A DNA stretch of 64,000 bases. Source: Cololabis saira (taxonomy: Eukaryota; Chordata; Actinopteri; Beloniformes; Belonidae). Below are positions 45,816 through 57,619 of this stretch, one piece after another. The translations under genes were made by a program, and so were the position numbers. Every line of letters begins with the position of its first letter. Within the stretch, counting starts at the first letter, position 1. The DNA lies in assembly GCF_033807715.1 (NCBI RefSeq), contig NC_084587.1:24528517-24592516 (forward strand), written 5' to 3'. The notes under the pieces were generated by a model that had not been told where the DNA came from, did no database searches, and saw nothing but the letters and a program-made list of their open reading frames with translations.

Positions 45816-46916
45816 ATCTATAACAAACCGTTGGGTCATTACATTAATCCCTGTTCCCAATGAATTTTTGAGCTATGGTTTGGACAAAACATTTCTGTAT
45901 ATTAATAATTTAAATATTCCTAAATTTCCAGCTCTGTAGTAAATCTGTCAATCTAAACTTTGTTGCCATGGCAACTTTATTACTCTTCATTTTATTTGTG
46001 AGTTGTACATTCTTATCCTGCACTCTTTCTGACTCGCAGCACCTCTTTCAGTAGTGATAACTCAGTGTGATTCATATCATGCTCTTTGTTATACAGGGTA
46101 TAGTATTTCGTATCAGCCCACAGCATGTAAACACTATTTTGCTTCAGTTCCTTCCTTATCAAAGATAACGTTCGCAATCACTGTTATTTAGGTCATATAC
46201 AGAGTTTTCTCAGACTTGTGTGTTTATTTGTTATGTGGCTTGATTATCTTAAACCACTGGGAGTAAATCTGCGATGGTGTGCATGCCTGCACAGCTCAGA
46301 TTAAACTGCTGGCTGCCTTCCCTTTCCGCAATCATGATGGTTCATCCCCTGGTTGCTTTTTCGGTTTTACCCTAAAGAGAAGGAACAAGTCAGTGGAGCT
46401 ACTTGTGACAAGTAAGAAACATGTTGCTCTTTCAAACTTTGTCTCAACAATTGTGATAATTTGTTCTATTATTGTTCGACATTCATGATTGTTACCTTAT
46501 TCAGAATATTCCTAGTCAACACAGGAGGTACAGAATAAACAAATGTGATACTATTCAAAATTGTTGAGAAAGAAAGAAATGCAGTTCCCAATGACACATT
46601 TTTAGCCAAACCTTCAGAAATTCAAATAAAAATGGTTTATTTTCCAACCTTTAAAAATATAAAAGAAAGTAGTTTTTTTTAAAGATAAAATATTCTTAAT
46701 TTTATATTTCCTTAAAGTATATGTTGTGTGTGACATTCATTGACATTGATAGAAGTGGGGTTTTGTTCCCCCTCAAAATTAAAAGATGACCATATAATTT
46801 ATGGCCCTGACAGCAATGTAATTCTCCTCTATAATTATGATAATATATTCCTCCAATTGAGTGAAACATTTGCTCAGCCTGGTTTTGATATCTTTAACAG
46901 AAACGCTGTACATATG
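45816..46916. other. AT-rich non-coding DNA
   Basis: Nothing recognised. Frames at 46279-46488 and 46740-47066 lack domains. Confidence 0.45.
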
Positions 46917-47420
46917 ATATACAGCAGGGGTCGGCAAGTAAGTTTGGCCTCGGCCCTCGGGCCAAATTTTTTCGGAGCAACTGAATGGTGGGCCAGAACA
47001 ATCAGGCGAAACATGTTTTTTTTTCTACTAAACAAAACTTTTTTCCCCTTATCTATAGGCTACTAGTATTATGATACTATTAGCCTATATCTTGTACAAA
47101 AAAAGTAATTTAAGAAAGTCATTAGTTTAAATAAAGTAACTTGAATTTGCTACAGACTGTTATTAGTGTGTTATTATTATAGCTATTAGCTATTCTGTTG
47201 CTGCGTTATGAAACCGCTTATAAGTAACTTGGTGATAATAATAATATTTTCTGCCAAGCTACTAACAAATGCAGTCATTTAAAATACACAGAACGACATT
47301 AAACACATGAAAAACCCATGACGCACCTATGAACAGTAGCACAGGGGACAGTCAGCAGCTCTCCGTGTCTCCTGAAGCGAGTGAGAGGATATGCAAATGA
47401 GGCGGATTTTTACACATATA

Positions 47421-47462
47421 ATGGACGTTTTACCATTTAAAAGACCAACAGCAAAACTCAAG
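47421..47462 (+). pseudogene. Candidate first coding exon remnant of hAT transposase
   Basis: ATG then DVLPFKRPTAKLK, ending exactly at CTCAAG|GTAAGT, a near-ideal splice donor in phase 0. It sits at the expected place for a transposase first exon behind the left terminal region. The rest of the transposase is missing. The exon reading is inference. Confidence 0.45.
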
Positions 47463-47750
47463 GTAAGTTATCAGTTGTATTTTTCACAGTTTAAACCACA
47501 ACAAATCACTTGAGCCAGTCTTACCATTTCAGCAGCTTCAGGAGTTTTGCCGGGAGTCTGTGCCTACGTCACTCCTGAATATTTGTGTGCACCTCTAATT
47601 AAGGCCCCCCTATGCTACAGGTGACAGGGAACTATACAGAATTGTGTGCGTCCGGAATCATGAAGATTCTACTTTTATTTTATTTATCTTTTCTAGATAA
47701 AGGCTTTGAATTCTCTATGAAATTGTCGTTTTTGTGATAGTAAATAATAA

Positions 47751-47759
<9 letters not shown>

Positions 47760-47836
<77 letters not shown>
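47760..47836. repeat. (TA)n microsatellite inside the hAT element
   Basis: About 38 TA units after a poly-A stretch. Open Tyr/Ile frames across it are artefacts. Confidence 0.97.
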
Positions 47837-47839
<3 letters not shown>

Positions 47840-47931
47840 CAGATTTTCAATGTCATCTGGCGGGCCAGATATTATTGGAGACGGGCCAATTTTGGCCCGC
47901 GGTCCGCCAGTTGCCGACCACTGATATACAG

Positions 47932-48399
47932 TATTTCTTGAGATTATGATCAATTATGTAAATTCATAGTATTTTTGAAAATTATACCAGAATTAGTACA
48001 AGCTTATTTCAGTCCCTATGGTTGTTGACATTAGTCATATTCCCTGATGTAATTGTCCAAAATAAATGGTCATGATTCCGAAGCTAGTCCATGTCCAGGT
48101 ACCATTTACTTTAGATGAATAACATTAAATGTAAAGGGAACGTGAAAGAAGTCACCTTATACATTTTGCAATCATTCGCAATTAACACATTTTGTATACG
48201 TTTGCCCTAGAAATAGAACATTTAGTAGACACTTGTAGCGAAACATTAATCGGATAAAAACAAAGAAGACTCTGTGAAGTTCAATATCATTTTCAAGTTC
48301 CCTTGCGGATTCAAACAACTGAACTTCTCACCCAATCTCTAAGGGAGAATCCGACTACCCTGCAGAGGAAACTAATTTCAGTCACATGTAATGTAATCT
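47932..48399. other. Unassigned non-coding DNA
   Basis: Nothing recognised. Confidence 0.5.
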
Positions 48400-49260
48400 C
48401 CTTCTTTCAGTCACTACACATAGATTGTAACCAAAGGTGAGCATAGATCGACTGGTAAACAAAGACCCTTGACTTTTTACTTGCCTCTTTCCTCAATGCA
48501 ACAGACAGGTAAAGAGTCTGCACAGATGCAGATGCTGCCCCAGTCCACCTGTCTATTCTTCCCTGAATGATACACAAGACCCCAAGATACTTCAAGTCTT
48601 CCATGTGATGCAGCTCCACTTCAATCCAAACATTTTACATTCCAGAGAGCATTCCAATCTTTTCCAACTTTGAACCATGGCCTCAGTTTTGGAAGAGCTA
48701 ATTCTCATCCCCCACTCATTTACAATGTGCAAACTGCTCCAGTGAAAGCTGGAAATCGGGCCTCAATCATGCCAACAGAACCACAACATTTGCAAAAAAA
48801 AAAAGAAGAAATAAACCTTGGCCCACTTAAATAGCCCTCTTCCATCCCTCGGCCATGCTGAAATTTTCATGATAAAACTTTTGGATAGAATGGGTGATAA
48901 AGGGTAGCCATGGAGACAGACAATGTGGACCAAACTTTTGCTCCATATGTATACTGAATTGCCATTAGCAATGGCCCCAGTATCCCATACTTCCACAGAA
49001 CCCTTTTGAAATGAACATTTAAAGGCCTTTCCCGAGTCCTCAAAGTACACATGAATTAGTTGAGAAAATTCCAAAGCCCAGTCAAGGACTCTGTTTTTAG
49101 GCCCTAAACTTTAGGGTAAAGAGCTGGTCAAGCAGTTCACGGCCAGGATAGAACCAGAATTGTTCCTCTTGAATCTGAGATTCAAGTATAAACTCAACTC
49201 TCTTGTTCAGCATCCCTACATTAAACGTTCCAGGGATGTTCGGGAATGTTCTGCAGCCAC
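48400..49260 (-). pseudogene. RTE-type LINE reverse transcriptase pseudogene
   Basis: Minus-strand pieces, high to low coordinate: a region reading GTAAAGAGCTGGTCAAGCAG on the plus strand (early RT), VYFEDSGKAF (palm D), KYGILGPLLMAIQYTYGAKV, GYPLSPIL (decayed GCPLSP), GMRISSSKTEAMV and finally EDLKYLGVLCIIQGRIDRW then GAASASVQTLY. That order is RTE-like RT as found widely in fish. Blocks lie in several frames with stops, so it is dead. It may share a family with 13620-13905. Confidence 0.8.
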
Positions 49261-49785
49261 AGCTCCAGTCAGCTGCCTCAACAATCTACAATTCAACGTA
49301 CCGCTATAGGTGGCGGAACATTAGCAGCTGAGCTTGTCTCTAAAACACACAGAAACAAATCTGATGAGCCAACAATAAAGTTAATCATCAAACTGCAGTG
49401 TGCAACCAATTTTTTTGGTAGTGGCTGGGTTTAAACTTCACTGTTAATTAGAACTGTATTTGATTATTCTCTTTTCATTATCTGTGATAAGAGAGAGTGA
49501 AACCTTAGATCCCGACCACACTGCCAACCAAGGACAGGATGATGGACGTGCAAATGTCTTCGTAAGAGTATCTTCAATCAGTAATGATTATTCTCCTCAT
49601 CCTGCTGTTTCTCCCACGTCATGGTGTAACCAGCACTTATTTTTATTAAAAGTTTCTTAGTTTGGTTTCAGATTTCAAACTTTCATAAGCATGGCTTCTG
49701 CTGTCAACAAAACAAAGAGTAAATGAGAGATGTTTTTGATATGGTCTGTATGATTACTGTCATAGCATTGTATACTTTAGTTTGG
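49261..49785. other. Unassigned non-coding DNA
   Basis: Nothing recognised. Confidence 0.5.
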
Positions 49786-49930
49786 TTTAGTTTCTATTCC
49801 GAGCATGTAACGTATGAACATACAGACAAATTCAATTTAACATAAATATGAACACAATATACAAGGATCAATATACATTGATCATATGCTTAAAAGCGAG
49901 TGGGAAGAAGTAAAACTTTTTTTCCCACTT
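49786..49930 (-). mobile_element. 3' end of a LINE related to the intact copy
   Basis: On the minus strand the sequence runs from TTACTTCTTCCCACTCGC through an AT-rich stretch to ACATGCTCGGAATAGAAACT and a short AACTA-type repeat. This mirrors the layout of the intact LINE's end (TTGCTTCTTCC, then TGTTCAAGATGAATAAA, then a pentamer repeat). It is a severely 5'-truncated copy of the same broad family. Confidence 0.55.
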
Positions 49931-51000
49931 CCAATTAATTCCCTAATAAAAGCCAGATTCTTGCCACTACTTACAATTAAATAATTAACAGATATATTAT
50001 TATATTACAATTATTGTAACATATACAGCAATTAAAGTGCCAATATTCTAAAGTCACAAATCTTATATCCACCATATACATTATTAGTGTCACTTTCACC
50101 ATAATCATCATTAATAATAAAAATAATAATGATAACCAAGTCAATATTAAGCGAATTAACACTACGATCCCATAATATTTTCACTCACTAAGAAACCCAT
50201 TAGCCATCAGCCTGGTATTGAGATGTAACAAAAAAGCTGTATGCTGAAACTGTACTAAGAAAAAAAAAAGCACAGTGTGTGTTTCTTTTACAGTAATCTG
50301 TGATGTCACAGCAAATCAAAGGCAAGCATGCCTTTATTAAACAGTGATTATTTTAAAGAAATAAAACCCATCAACTGGAAAAATTGCTGTGGTTCTAAGT
50401 TCTTCATCTAAGGGTTTATGTACAAGACCTTCACTAAAATCCAAAACAAAGCCAGCCATGACATTATGCGTAAATTGCTTGGGTAGTTTCATGTTCTTGG
50501 GGTGGTCAGGTCACCAGCATTTATGCTTAGTCTTCCTCCCCTTTAGAGTAAAATTATGCAGCTTTCCCACCTCAATCTCCAATCAGTTTGGCATTTTACT
50601 GCATTTGTAGTACCTTGGAAATCGGTTGCTCCCTTTTTAAAAACAATTTATAAAGAAGCACTTTGTGTGAAAAAACAGAGGGATGGAGTTGGGCAGAGTG
50701 GCCGAGCCCCTAAAATCAACTGCAATGAACATAAGCTGTAAAGACACATTGAAAACGTGTGACAGACGTGTAAGAAATGTAACGGACATTTCTTTAGGAC
50801 CTCAAAAAAATCTGGAAAAAAAGAAAACAGAATAATATGTCCCCTTTAAATATTTCTGCCCTTTAACTTTAAAACTAATAGGTTTGGACATGTGGACAAA
50901 TGTGTTCCTGTTCCACATTTTCTTGTGAGTCTTAGTGGGGGGGTCTGCCCTCTAGCAAGTAGAGGTCAGACCTGGACGACACGAACACAAAATGATGGCA
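49931..51000. other. AT-rich non-coding DNA
   Basis: Nothing recognised. Contains a 19-bp match (50882-50900) to 34497-34515. Confidence 0.45.
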
Positions 51001-51150
51001 TCTCCATCCATCCAGCTGTCTTCTATACCCGCTTCATCCTGTTCAGAGCGGCTGGGGACTCCCCCAGCTGTCATAAGGTGAGAGGTAGGTACATTGTGGA
51101 CTGGTCACCAATCCACCACAGGACTAACTCAGAGGCAAAAGAGAAAAGCA
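51001..51150 (+). repeat. Dispersed fish repeat fragment (CATCCATCC type)
   Basis: CCATCCATCCAGCTGTCTTC, then a 'TACCCGCTTCATCCT' block, 'CCCAGCTGTCATAAGGTGAG' and 'TGGACTGGTCACCAATCCA' follow the order of a common fish LINE/SINE terminal sequence. Truncated and degenerate. Confidence 0.6.
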
Positions 51151-52240
51151 ATGAGGTGAACTCTTATACCACCTCAGTGGTATACTTTTATTTACAAAAT
51201 ACTATTCAAGTAGTTTGCAATATTCAACATAAGTGATTTGTGCCAATAAACTTAGTGGGTAGTCTTTACGTTTGAAATAATACTGGAGGGGTTAAAGTTT
51301 ATTTCATAAAGCATCCTTTATTGCCCCACATTGCTCTGCTTTCATTTTCCTAAATGTAGCTACTCCCAGTGCAGGTAACATGCACATCAAATGACATGAC
51401 CTGACTTTGTCTTTCCATCTTGTCATTTTTTTTAATAAAATCTTCATGGCATGGCGTATAGATGGATGTATAAACAGATGTTTGTGATGAGTGACAGAAT
51501 CAATAAACTAAAACTGGATAATCAATCATCCTTTGAATGATGCTGTACCTGGATCAAGTTTATGGAAAATATTTTTTTATGCAACTGAAACTAACGTTAC
51601 TCGTACAATATTGAAGGCACACAGGTTTACCTTGCTGTGACTTGGTCGTAGGTAGAAATAATTGTGCATTTTCATGCATCATTAAGAAGAGCCAGTATCT
51701 CAACAACAAAAACAAACAACAGAGGCTTTGATTGATAGTGTGTAAGACATGTTTCAACTACCCTCTGGTGAATACACAAGAAGCATTGAGTGAGTGCAAA
51801 GGTAGTCTGCCCTTTGCTGCTAAGACGCTCCCAGAAGGCTCAGACTGGTGGGTTAACAGCAGGCAGGCAGTGTCAGAGCTGATGAAGTCAGACACTCCCT
51901 GTGGCTGGATATGAACCTGAACTGGTAGCAATGATATTCCTGATGCCGTAAGAGAGATAAGGGACATGGCATATTCATACTGAGTAGTCTGGAGTGATTC
52001 CTCAAATAACACAATATAATATTTGAGAGGCATAAAGTTATGAACCATCAGTAAACTTACCTGTAAAATAACTTTTAGAAATACATTAGACATTAGAAAT
52101 ACATTATACATACATTAGAAATAAGACTAAGATGAATTAAGGTGTTCATATCAATTTGAGCAAATGCCAAATGCAGTCTCAACAAAGCAGGGAAAAAAGA
52201 GCTGCCTTTTCTGCAGTTTGCTGCTGTACATGTGCAGACT
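51151..52240. other. Unassigned non-coding DNA
   Basis: Nothing recognised; includes short ACATTAGAAAT repeats at 52080-52125. Confidence 0.45.
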
Positions 52241-52275
52241 GTGCAACACAATCAACAGTCTTGATTGTGTTGCAC
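52241..52275. repeat. Perfect 15-bp stem, 5-nt loop hairpin
   Basis: GTGCAACACAATCAA (52241-52255), loop CAGTC, exact complement 52261-52275. It is isolated in AT-rich DNA with no repeat family around it. The stem is shorter than a typical microRNA precursor. Confidence 0.95.
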
Positions 52276-54820
52276 TGACATTTATTTTAATAAGTGTGAC
52301 GCACAGGCTATTTGGGTGAAATGAATTATCATATTAGAATTAAATAGAATGATATTTTCATTTATTTGGCCATGCCTAGATCTGTGAGATGATAAATGCT
52401 GCAGAAAATAACACATTTTCATATGTAGCAGTGTTCCATTGTTGCATCCATGAATTATTCAGACTCTCTCACCAGGTTTAAAAAGACATAAGCTGTCTTT
52501 TCACTGGTAAACAAACGCTGACAGATTGTTGTCTCAAGCTACACAATGAGTTACATCACTCATTCATCACCTAATTTGTAAGCAAGTTTCTTCCCAAAGG
52601 GCGATTCATAGATTCAGAGGGCAGACAGAGGTTTGTATTGATTTTGAAATAAGTTAATTTTAATTGAAAAGGCTGGAACATAGTCTTCAGTGAATAATAG
52701 ATGGTTATGATGGTTATTATTTTGCCTTTTTATTATTTAGAAACGACATTCTCGGTTGGCTCCAGAGAGACTCCAGGGAGACCCATAACAACTATACAGT
52801 GCTCAGTGCTCCTGTGACTGAAGCTATTAATTTGTGCTGAATGTTCCAATTAAACATTTCACTTTATATATGCAAAATCACACAATGGAGAAAAGCTTTT
52901 CAGGATATTCAACTGGTTTAATCCTACTCTCTCATTTGAAGGTTATTTGAATTCAATTCTGTTGTCCTCCTTTGTAACACTAATTCAACACATTTCAAGG
53001 TATATATACAGTAGAGAAAATTAATACATTCAATTCAGTTCCAATAAAGGCATCACTCACAATTGTTTTTATGTCAAAACATCAGTGTCAAACTCATTTG
53101 AAGGAATATATGCTTACTTTTAGAAAGTATAAACTTGCTATTGGAGTCTCTTCTCCCTACTATCAAAAAACAACCCAGATTAACTCTGGACTACCATTCC
53201 AGTTGCAACTTGTAACAACTATGTATTGTTTTATGGCACAATGTCACACATCAGCGAAGATGAAATTAACTTACAGAGCAGCAGTGGACATCGTGACAGA
53301 TGAGACTACGGCTGGGTTCACATTGTGATTTTTCCAGTCTTATAAGATCAATACAAGCCAAACTGACTTAGATCTACTTACTCTTGGGTAAGACGTCAAG
53401 GCTTTACGATGATGCCTTCTTATATGGCAGGAGTGTCCTCATGCAGAGCAGTAAACATGCAAAAAAGTAAATATGAACCGCTGTGTAGCAGTTCTGATGT
53501 GTCAAAAAATGCTTTAAAAAATAACTGGTGAAGGAGAGTGTGTTCTTGGTCCTAGAGTGTGTCGGTCAAAAGAGAGCAGATTTGGATGTCAGTTTTGCAA
53601 AGACAGTGCATGGTATACTGTATACGGTATACAACGGGTAACATCTTTTGACTATTGTTACCACAGGTCTGATCCTTTCCTAGTCTAATAAAGCTTAGTT
53701 TCTTTTATGTTCCAATTTTTTGGAAGTAATTGTGCAATAATATGTAATAATTCATCAAGTTGTATTTTAACCCTTTACTTACCAGCCTGTTCTCAGGTTT
53801 CAGGTTTGTGCTCAGGTTTGTGCTTTCTGGAACTGCTTGATATCTGTCGCAGCCTTTCCTTGTTAATAAGATGGTTCTATCTTTCATCTTTGCTCCTGCT
53901 TCACTGTGAGATCTACAACCACCGTTTTTGAGCTACAATAGACAATTGTTTCCACGCGTCTTTGTGCATCTTTCGCTGAGATGGCTGTGAACTCGGCCTA
54001 AGAGACTAAAGAAAGTAATAATGAAAAAGAAAATTAACAAAAGCAAGAAAATGAACAGGAGCAAATCTTGGACAGTGTCCTAGAAACAGATTAACAACCT
54101 TGCCTATAGGGGGACCATCTGAGCTAAAAATGATGAGAGTCGTGCCACATGGCTCCCTAGGTTGAGTATGTCATGCTCCTTATACAGAAATCAGTCCCCA
54201 AACAGGTGACCCAAGTTCAGCTCCTGGCCTGTGAAAGTTGTGTCTTTTCCCTCTTCACTTCATTTCCTTTCATTGTATATTCAAAAAGGGCACAACAGCC
54301 ACAACATCTGAAAAATATGTAAATGAATAAAAATAGCAGAAGTCATTTGTACTGCTTTAAATATGGTCCAATTGAATGCAATCAAAATTCAATGTCTTCA
54401 TAACGTCATTATCATTCTGATTCAATCCAAGTCAGCATAAACATACTCCTAAAACACCATTTTATTCAAAGCTAAGTTATGATGCCAACAGATCAAATTT
54501 TCACATGAATCCAATCCCTATTTCAGCATAGAGGGGCTCCATGTTACAAAATGGGCAAAATGAACAGACTTGGAAATCTTGCTGTAAAATGTCCATCTTA
54601 TGTCAATCAAAGTTTGCTATTTTAGCCTGGCTAAATCAGGTTTTTGATGAAATTAATATTACTTACTCACTCTCATCAAATATTTTCAAACATCCTTATT
54701 TGTCTCACCCTCTGCACTGAAATTACACCTAAAATGAGTGCTGCCAGGGCTGAACCAAGGACCAGCAAAGCATAAACAGCTGCTTGCAGTATACGAGGCT
54801 GCTTCTACCAGCATTCCTAC
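52276..54820. other. Unassigned AT-rich non-coding DNA
   Basis: About 2.5 kb with no recognised gene or repeat family. Confidence 0.5.
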
Positions 54821-54903
54821 CTGAGAGGCTGCAAGTGCAAGCAGACTTCCACCTTGAATGATCTGCTTCTTCAGCTGGAGCTTGTGGCATACATTTTCAC
54901 AAG
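54821..54903 (-). CDS. Candidate internal coding exon, gene unidentified
   Basis: The minus strand has a pyrimidine-rich acceptor (CTGTCATTACTTCCAG) and, 83 bp on, a donor CAG|GTAGGA. The exon starts in phase 1 and ends in phase 0. With one base from a preceding exon, the 28-residue segment reads [x]CENVCHKLQLKKQ, IIQGGSLLALAASQ: a Cys, a basic stretch and a small hydrophobic segment ending in Gln at the donor. That size and layout recall the exon encoding the end of the second extracellular loop and the start of the fourth membrane helix in tetraspanins. The resemblance is loose, no partner exon was found, and it could be a pseudoexon. Confidence 0.28.
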
Positions 54904-55781
54904 CTGGAAGTAATGACAGATAGCCATAGCTGAACTGGCAATCAAAAGTCCACACTCTAATTATACATAAATATATGGTTTTATATAACATTATCAGGTG
55001 TGGTGCAAAATGAAAAAAATATTCACCTCCCATACAGTTGTCATAGATGTGAAATCTAGGTATGGAGACCAAATCTGTCTTATGAAACAGACTAAAAAAT
55101 ATGTCTGTTTCTGCTCAATGTTGGATATTTTAAGATGGGAGTCAGTGGAGATTGTGTCGGTGTTGAAGCCGGCCCCAGTCGAGGAACTGAACATTTTCCT
55201 TCCGCGTAGTTAGATTCGACGTGGAAGTTAGAATGTTTGTGAGCCGTGCATGGAGTGGTGATGTCTCTTGATTATGTTTACTTGGTCTATTTTATGTCAA
55301 AAAAACATCCCAAATATTTTTTTTCCAACTGGCATCATGATGCATACTGTAGACTAGAGGGTAGAGTTGGTGACTGAAAGGACAGGACAGATAAACAGAC
55401 CAACTCAACAGCCCTCAGCCAGGAATAACTAATAATAATAAACAACAATAATGACAATAATGATAATAATATTAATAATAATAATAATAATAATAATAGT
55501 AATAAAATAATAATATTTTCCTACTATTAAATATCAATTATTGCAATTATTAATTATTGCAATTAAATGTAAAGCTTAGAAAAGAGTTTACATGTTTCTC
55601 TGTACCTTAAAGTTAGAGATAAACAGAAGTAATACATGTATTTTGAGTTAGTCACAGGACAGACAAATGTGTAACTATCTGCGTAGTCAAACTTGAATGA
55701 TTAAAATGATCATTATAAAAGAGAATTTCACAATTATATGAAGCAATGCTCTCTGTTATGAGAGGCAAAGCACATTTATTT
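54904..55781. other. Non-coding DNA with ATA-rich low complexity
   Basis: 55425-55515 is a run of imperfect AAT/ATA units. Nothing else recognised. Confidence 0.6.
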
Positions 55782-55789
55782 GTATAGCA

Positions 55790-56005
55790 CAGGGGTCGGC
55801 AACGCTGGTCCCAAAGAGCTGCAGTGCTGCATGTCTTAGATGTTGCCTTGCATCCACACATCTAATCAAATGTCATCATCAGTTTGTCATCCAGGTCTGC
55901 AACGGTCTGTTAGTGACAGCCATTTGTATCAGAGTGTGCTGAAGCAGGGAAACATTGAAAACATGCAGGACTACAGCTTATTAGGTCCAAGGTTGCCTAC
56001 CTCTG
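55790..56005. mobile_element. hAT MITE with 8-bp target duplication (7/8 match)
   Basis: Flanks are GTATAGCA (55782-55789) and GTGTAGCA (56006-56013). Ends CAGGGGTCGGCAACGC and GGTTGCCTACCTCTG are imperfect inverted repeats, and GCTGCATGTC...AACATGCAGGAC near the two sides extends the foldback. 216 bp, non-coding. The flanks themselves (CACATTTATTTGTATAGCAC | CATTTTAGCAACAAGG) look like a common fish repeat split by the insertion. Confidence 0.85.
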
Positions 56006-56013
56006 GTGTAGCA

Positions 56014-56316
56014 CATTTTAGCAACAAGGTAATTCAAGACACTTTACAAAATTGAAAACATGAAAAGTAAAGAGAAGAAAAAAAGATTATGAGTTACTGT
56101 GCAAAGGAGAAAATAATATTGTTTAAGTTTAAATTCAGAATGGCTTAAATCATTTAGTCAATGGCAGCCAATGAGTTTTTAACCTTGATTTAAAGGTTAA
56201 TATCAGCAAATATCAAATATTTGGGTTTTATTGCAACTGTGAACTATGTTATCAACATTATTAAATAATGCTTCTTGAATTATAATAGGAAGTATGTCCT
56301 GCTGTGTTGCACTTCA
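56014..56316. other. Right part of the host repeat, then AT-rich DNA
   Basis: TTTTAGCAACAAGGTAATTC followed by CAAGACACTTTACAAAATTG continues the repeat interrupted at 55782. The rest is unassigned. Confidence 0.5.
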
Positions 56317-57477
56317 GGGGCCTCATTTATAAAGCTTGCGTGCGCACAAAACAGGGCTTGAAAGATGCGCACGCCACCTTCTACGCAAAGGTTGGGATTT
56401 AAAAAAACTAACTGAAAAATGTGCATATCTTTACGCAAACACTGACCTTAGCGATCGAACATTTTGGAGATATGGGGAACTGGCGACGCAGTCGGTGAGG
56501 TGGTGAAATGAAGCCAGATTCATGTCATACTGTTAATGTCATCACATATCAGACTTATAATATAATAGCACTGATCGTGTCCCTCTGTGTTTGAAGCTCA
56601 GTGTCAGTCAGGACGCTCTGGTGCTGCTGCTGCTGCAGCCGCAGTGCAGGACACGCCGTGCCGGGAACCTCCTCGTCACCCACCGCGACAACTGTGGAGT
56701 GACTGAGGACATAACAAATGAGTGCGCGGCCACTCTACGGAGCCCCTAAAGGGACACAGATTTTTTTTATATAATGAGTTTTACCTGCGCGCGTAAAGCC
56801 TAAGTTATGGTTCCGCGTTAAATGGATGCAGAGCCTACGTCGTAGGCTGTGCGCTCGTGGAACCATAAATCAGCATTATAGGTTTCATGCGCGCACGTAA
56901 AACCCCTTTAGGGGCTCCGTACCTCTTGGCCTCCACCTTTAAATCGCTTTTTTATTTATTTTTATTTTTTATTTCTGCCACAGATCTGTCCGTGGCACTC
57001 AACAATGTGCTGCCACTCACTTATTTTTGTTAGTGATGCCACTACTGTGACCACCAATTAAGGTGTTTTTCCTGTCCTCCACCTCATCCACAACATCTTG
57101 ATCTCGGTCTCCGTGAAATTTAGTGGCACGGTGGCCTGGCTCGACACATGTCTCATTCATCCTAACGCACAGCAGAAACAGGCTGCAGAAAGCCGCTGCA
57201 CATCCTCAGCAGGCTCATTTATATGCAAATACAGTCATGAAGTAGTTTGCATTGACCATTTATGGTATAATGTGGGCGTGTCGAGGGCGGGATATGAGGC
57301 GAATTCATGTGCCAACCTTCCAGCTGGACTGTGATTTATAAAGTGAACATTGCGTGCAGATGTGCGTGCATACGGTTTTATAAATCAGGATTTTTTTGTG
57401 CGCACGCCATTTTCGGCTTTTGAGCGCACATACACTTTTAGTATGAATCCTACTCACTCTTTTATAAATGAGGCCCC
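56317..57477 (+). mobile_element. Non-autonomous inverted-repeat DNA element, copy 2
   Basis: Ends GGGGCCTCATTTATAAAG and TTTATAAATGAGGCCCC are inverted. The interior aligns with copy 1 at 3322-4645 in the same orientation, but is about 160 bp shorter, mainly through loss of the G-run region and length differences around the central palindrome. Palindromic TATGGTTCC...GGAACCATA arms near 56816-56877 flank the centre. No transposase and no target duplication identified (flanks ...ACTTCA and AGATCT...). Confidence 0.85.
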
Positions 57478-57619
57478 AGATCTTTTGCCAGTGGAGCATG
57501 CTAGCATGGGAAGGAGAGAGTCAGCCCACAATCGGTCTCCCCATTACTGAAAACTTTATCTGAAAGTTGTTTTTAAATTAGTGTATGTGAAAAATTAAGG
57601 GACTGTCAGGAACCAACCA

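Larger units (their letters stand above)
46925..47923 (+). mobile_element. hAT non-autonomous element with exact 8-bp target duplication
   Basis: ATATACAG flanks both ends (46917-46924, 47924-47931). Ends CAGGGGTCGGCAAG and TTGCCGACCACTG form the inverted repeat, with GGCCAAATTTT-type and GGGCCAATTTTGGCCCGC blocks just inside. The 999-bp interior has no transposase body. It does contain a start codon and splice donor (47421-47462) and a TA array. The exact duplication indicates fairly recent insertion. Confidence 0.93.

Noticed and set aside
34497..50900. 19-bp identity between 34497-34515 and 50882-50900
   Set aside because: No similarity extends beyond it; too short to support a repeat family.
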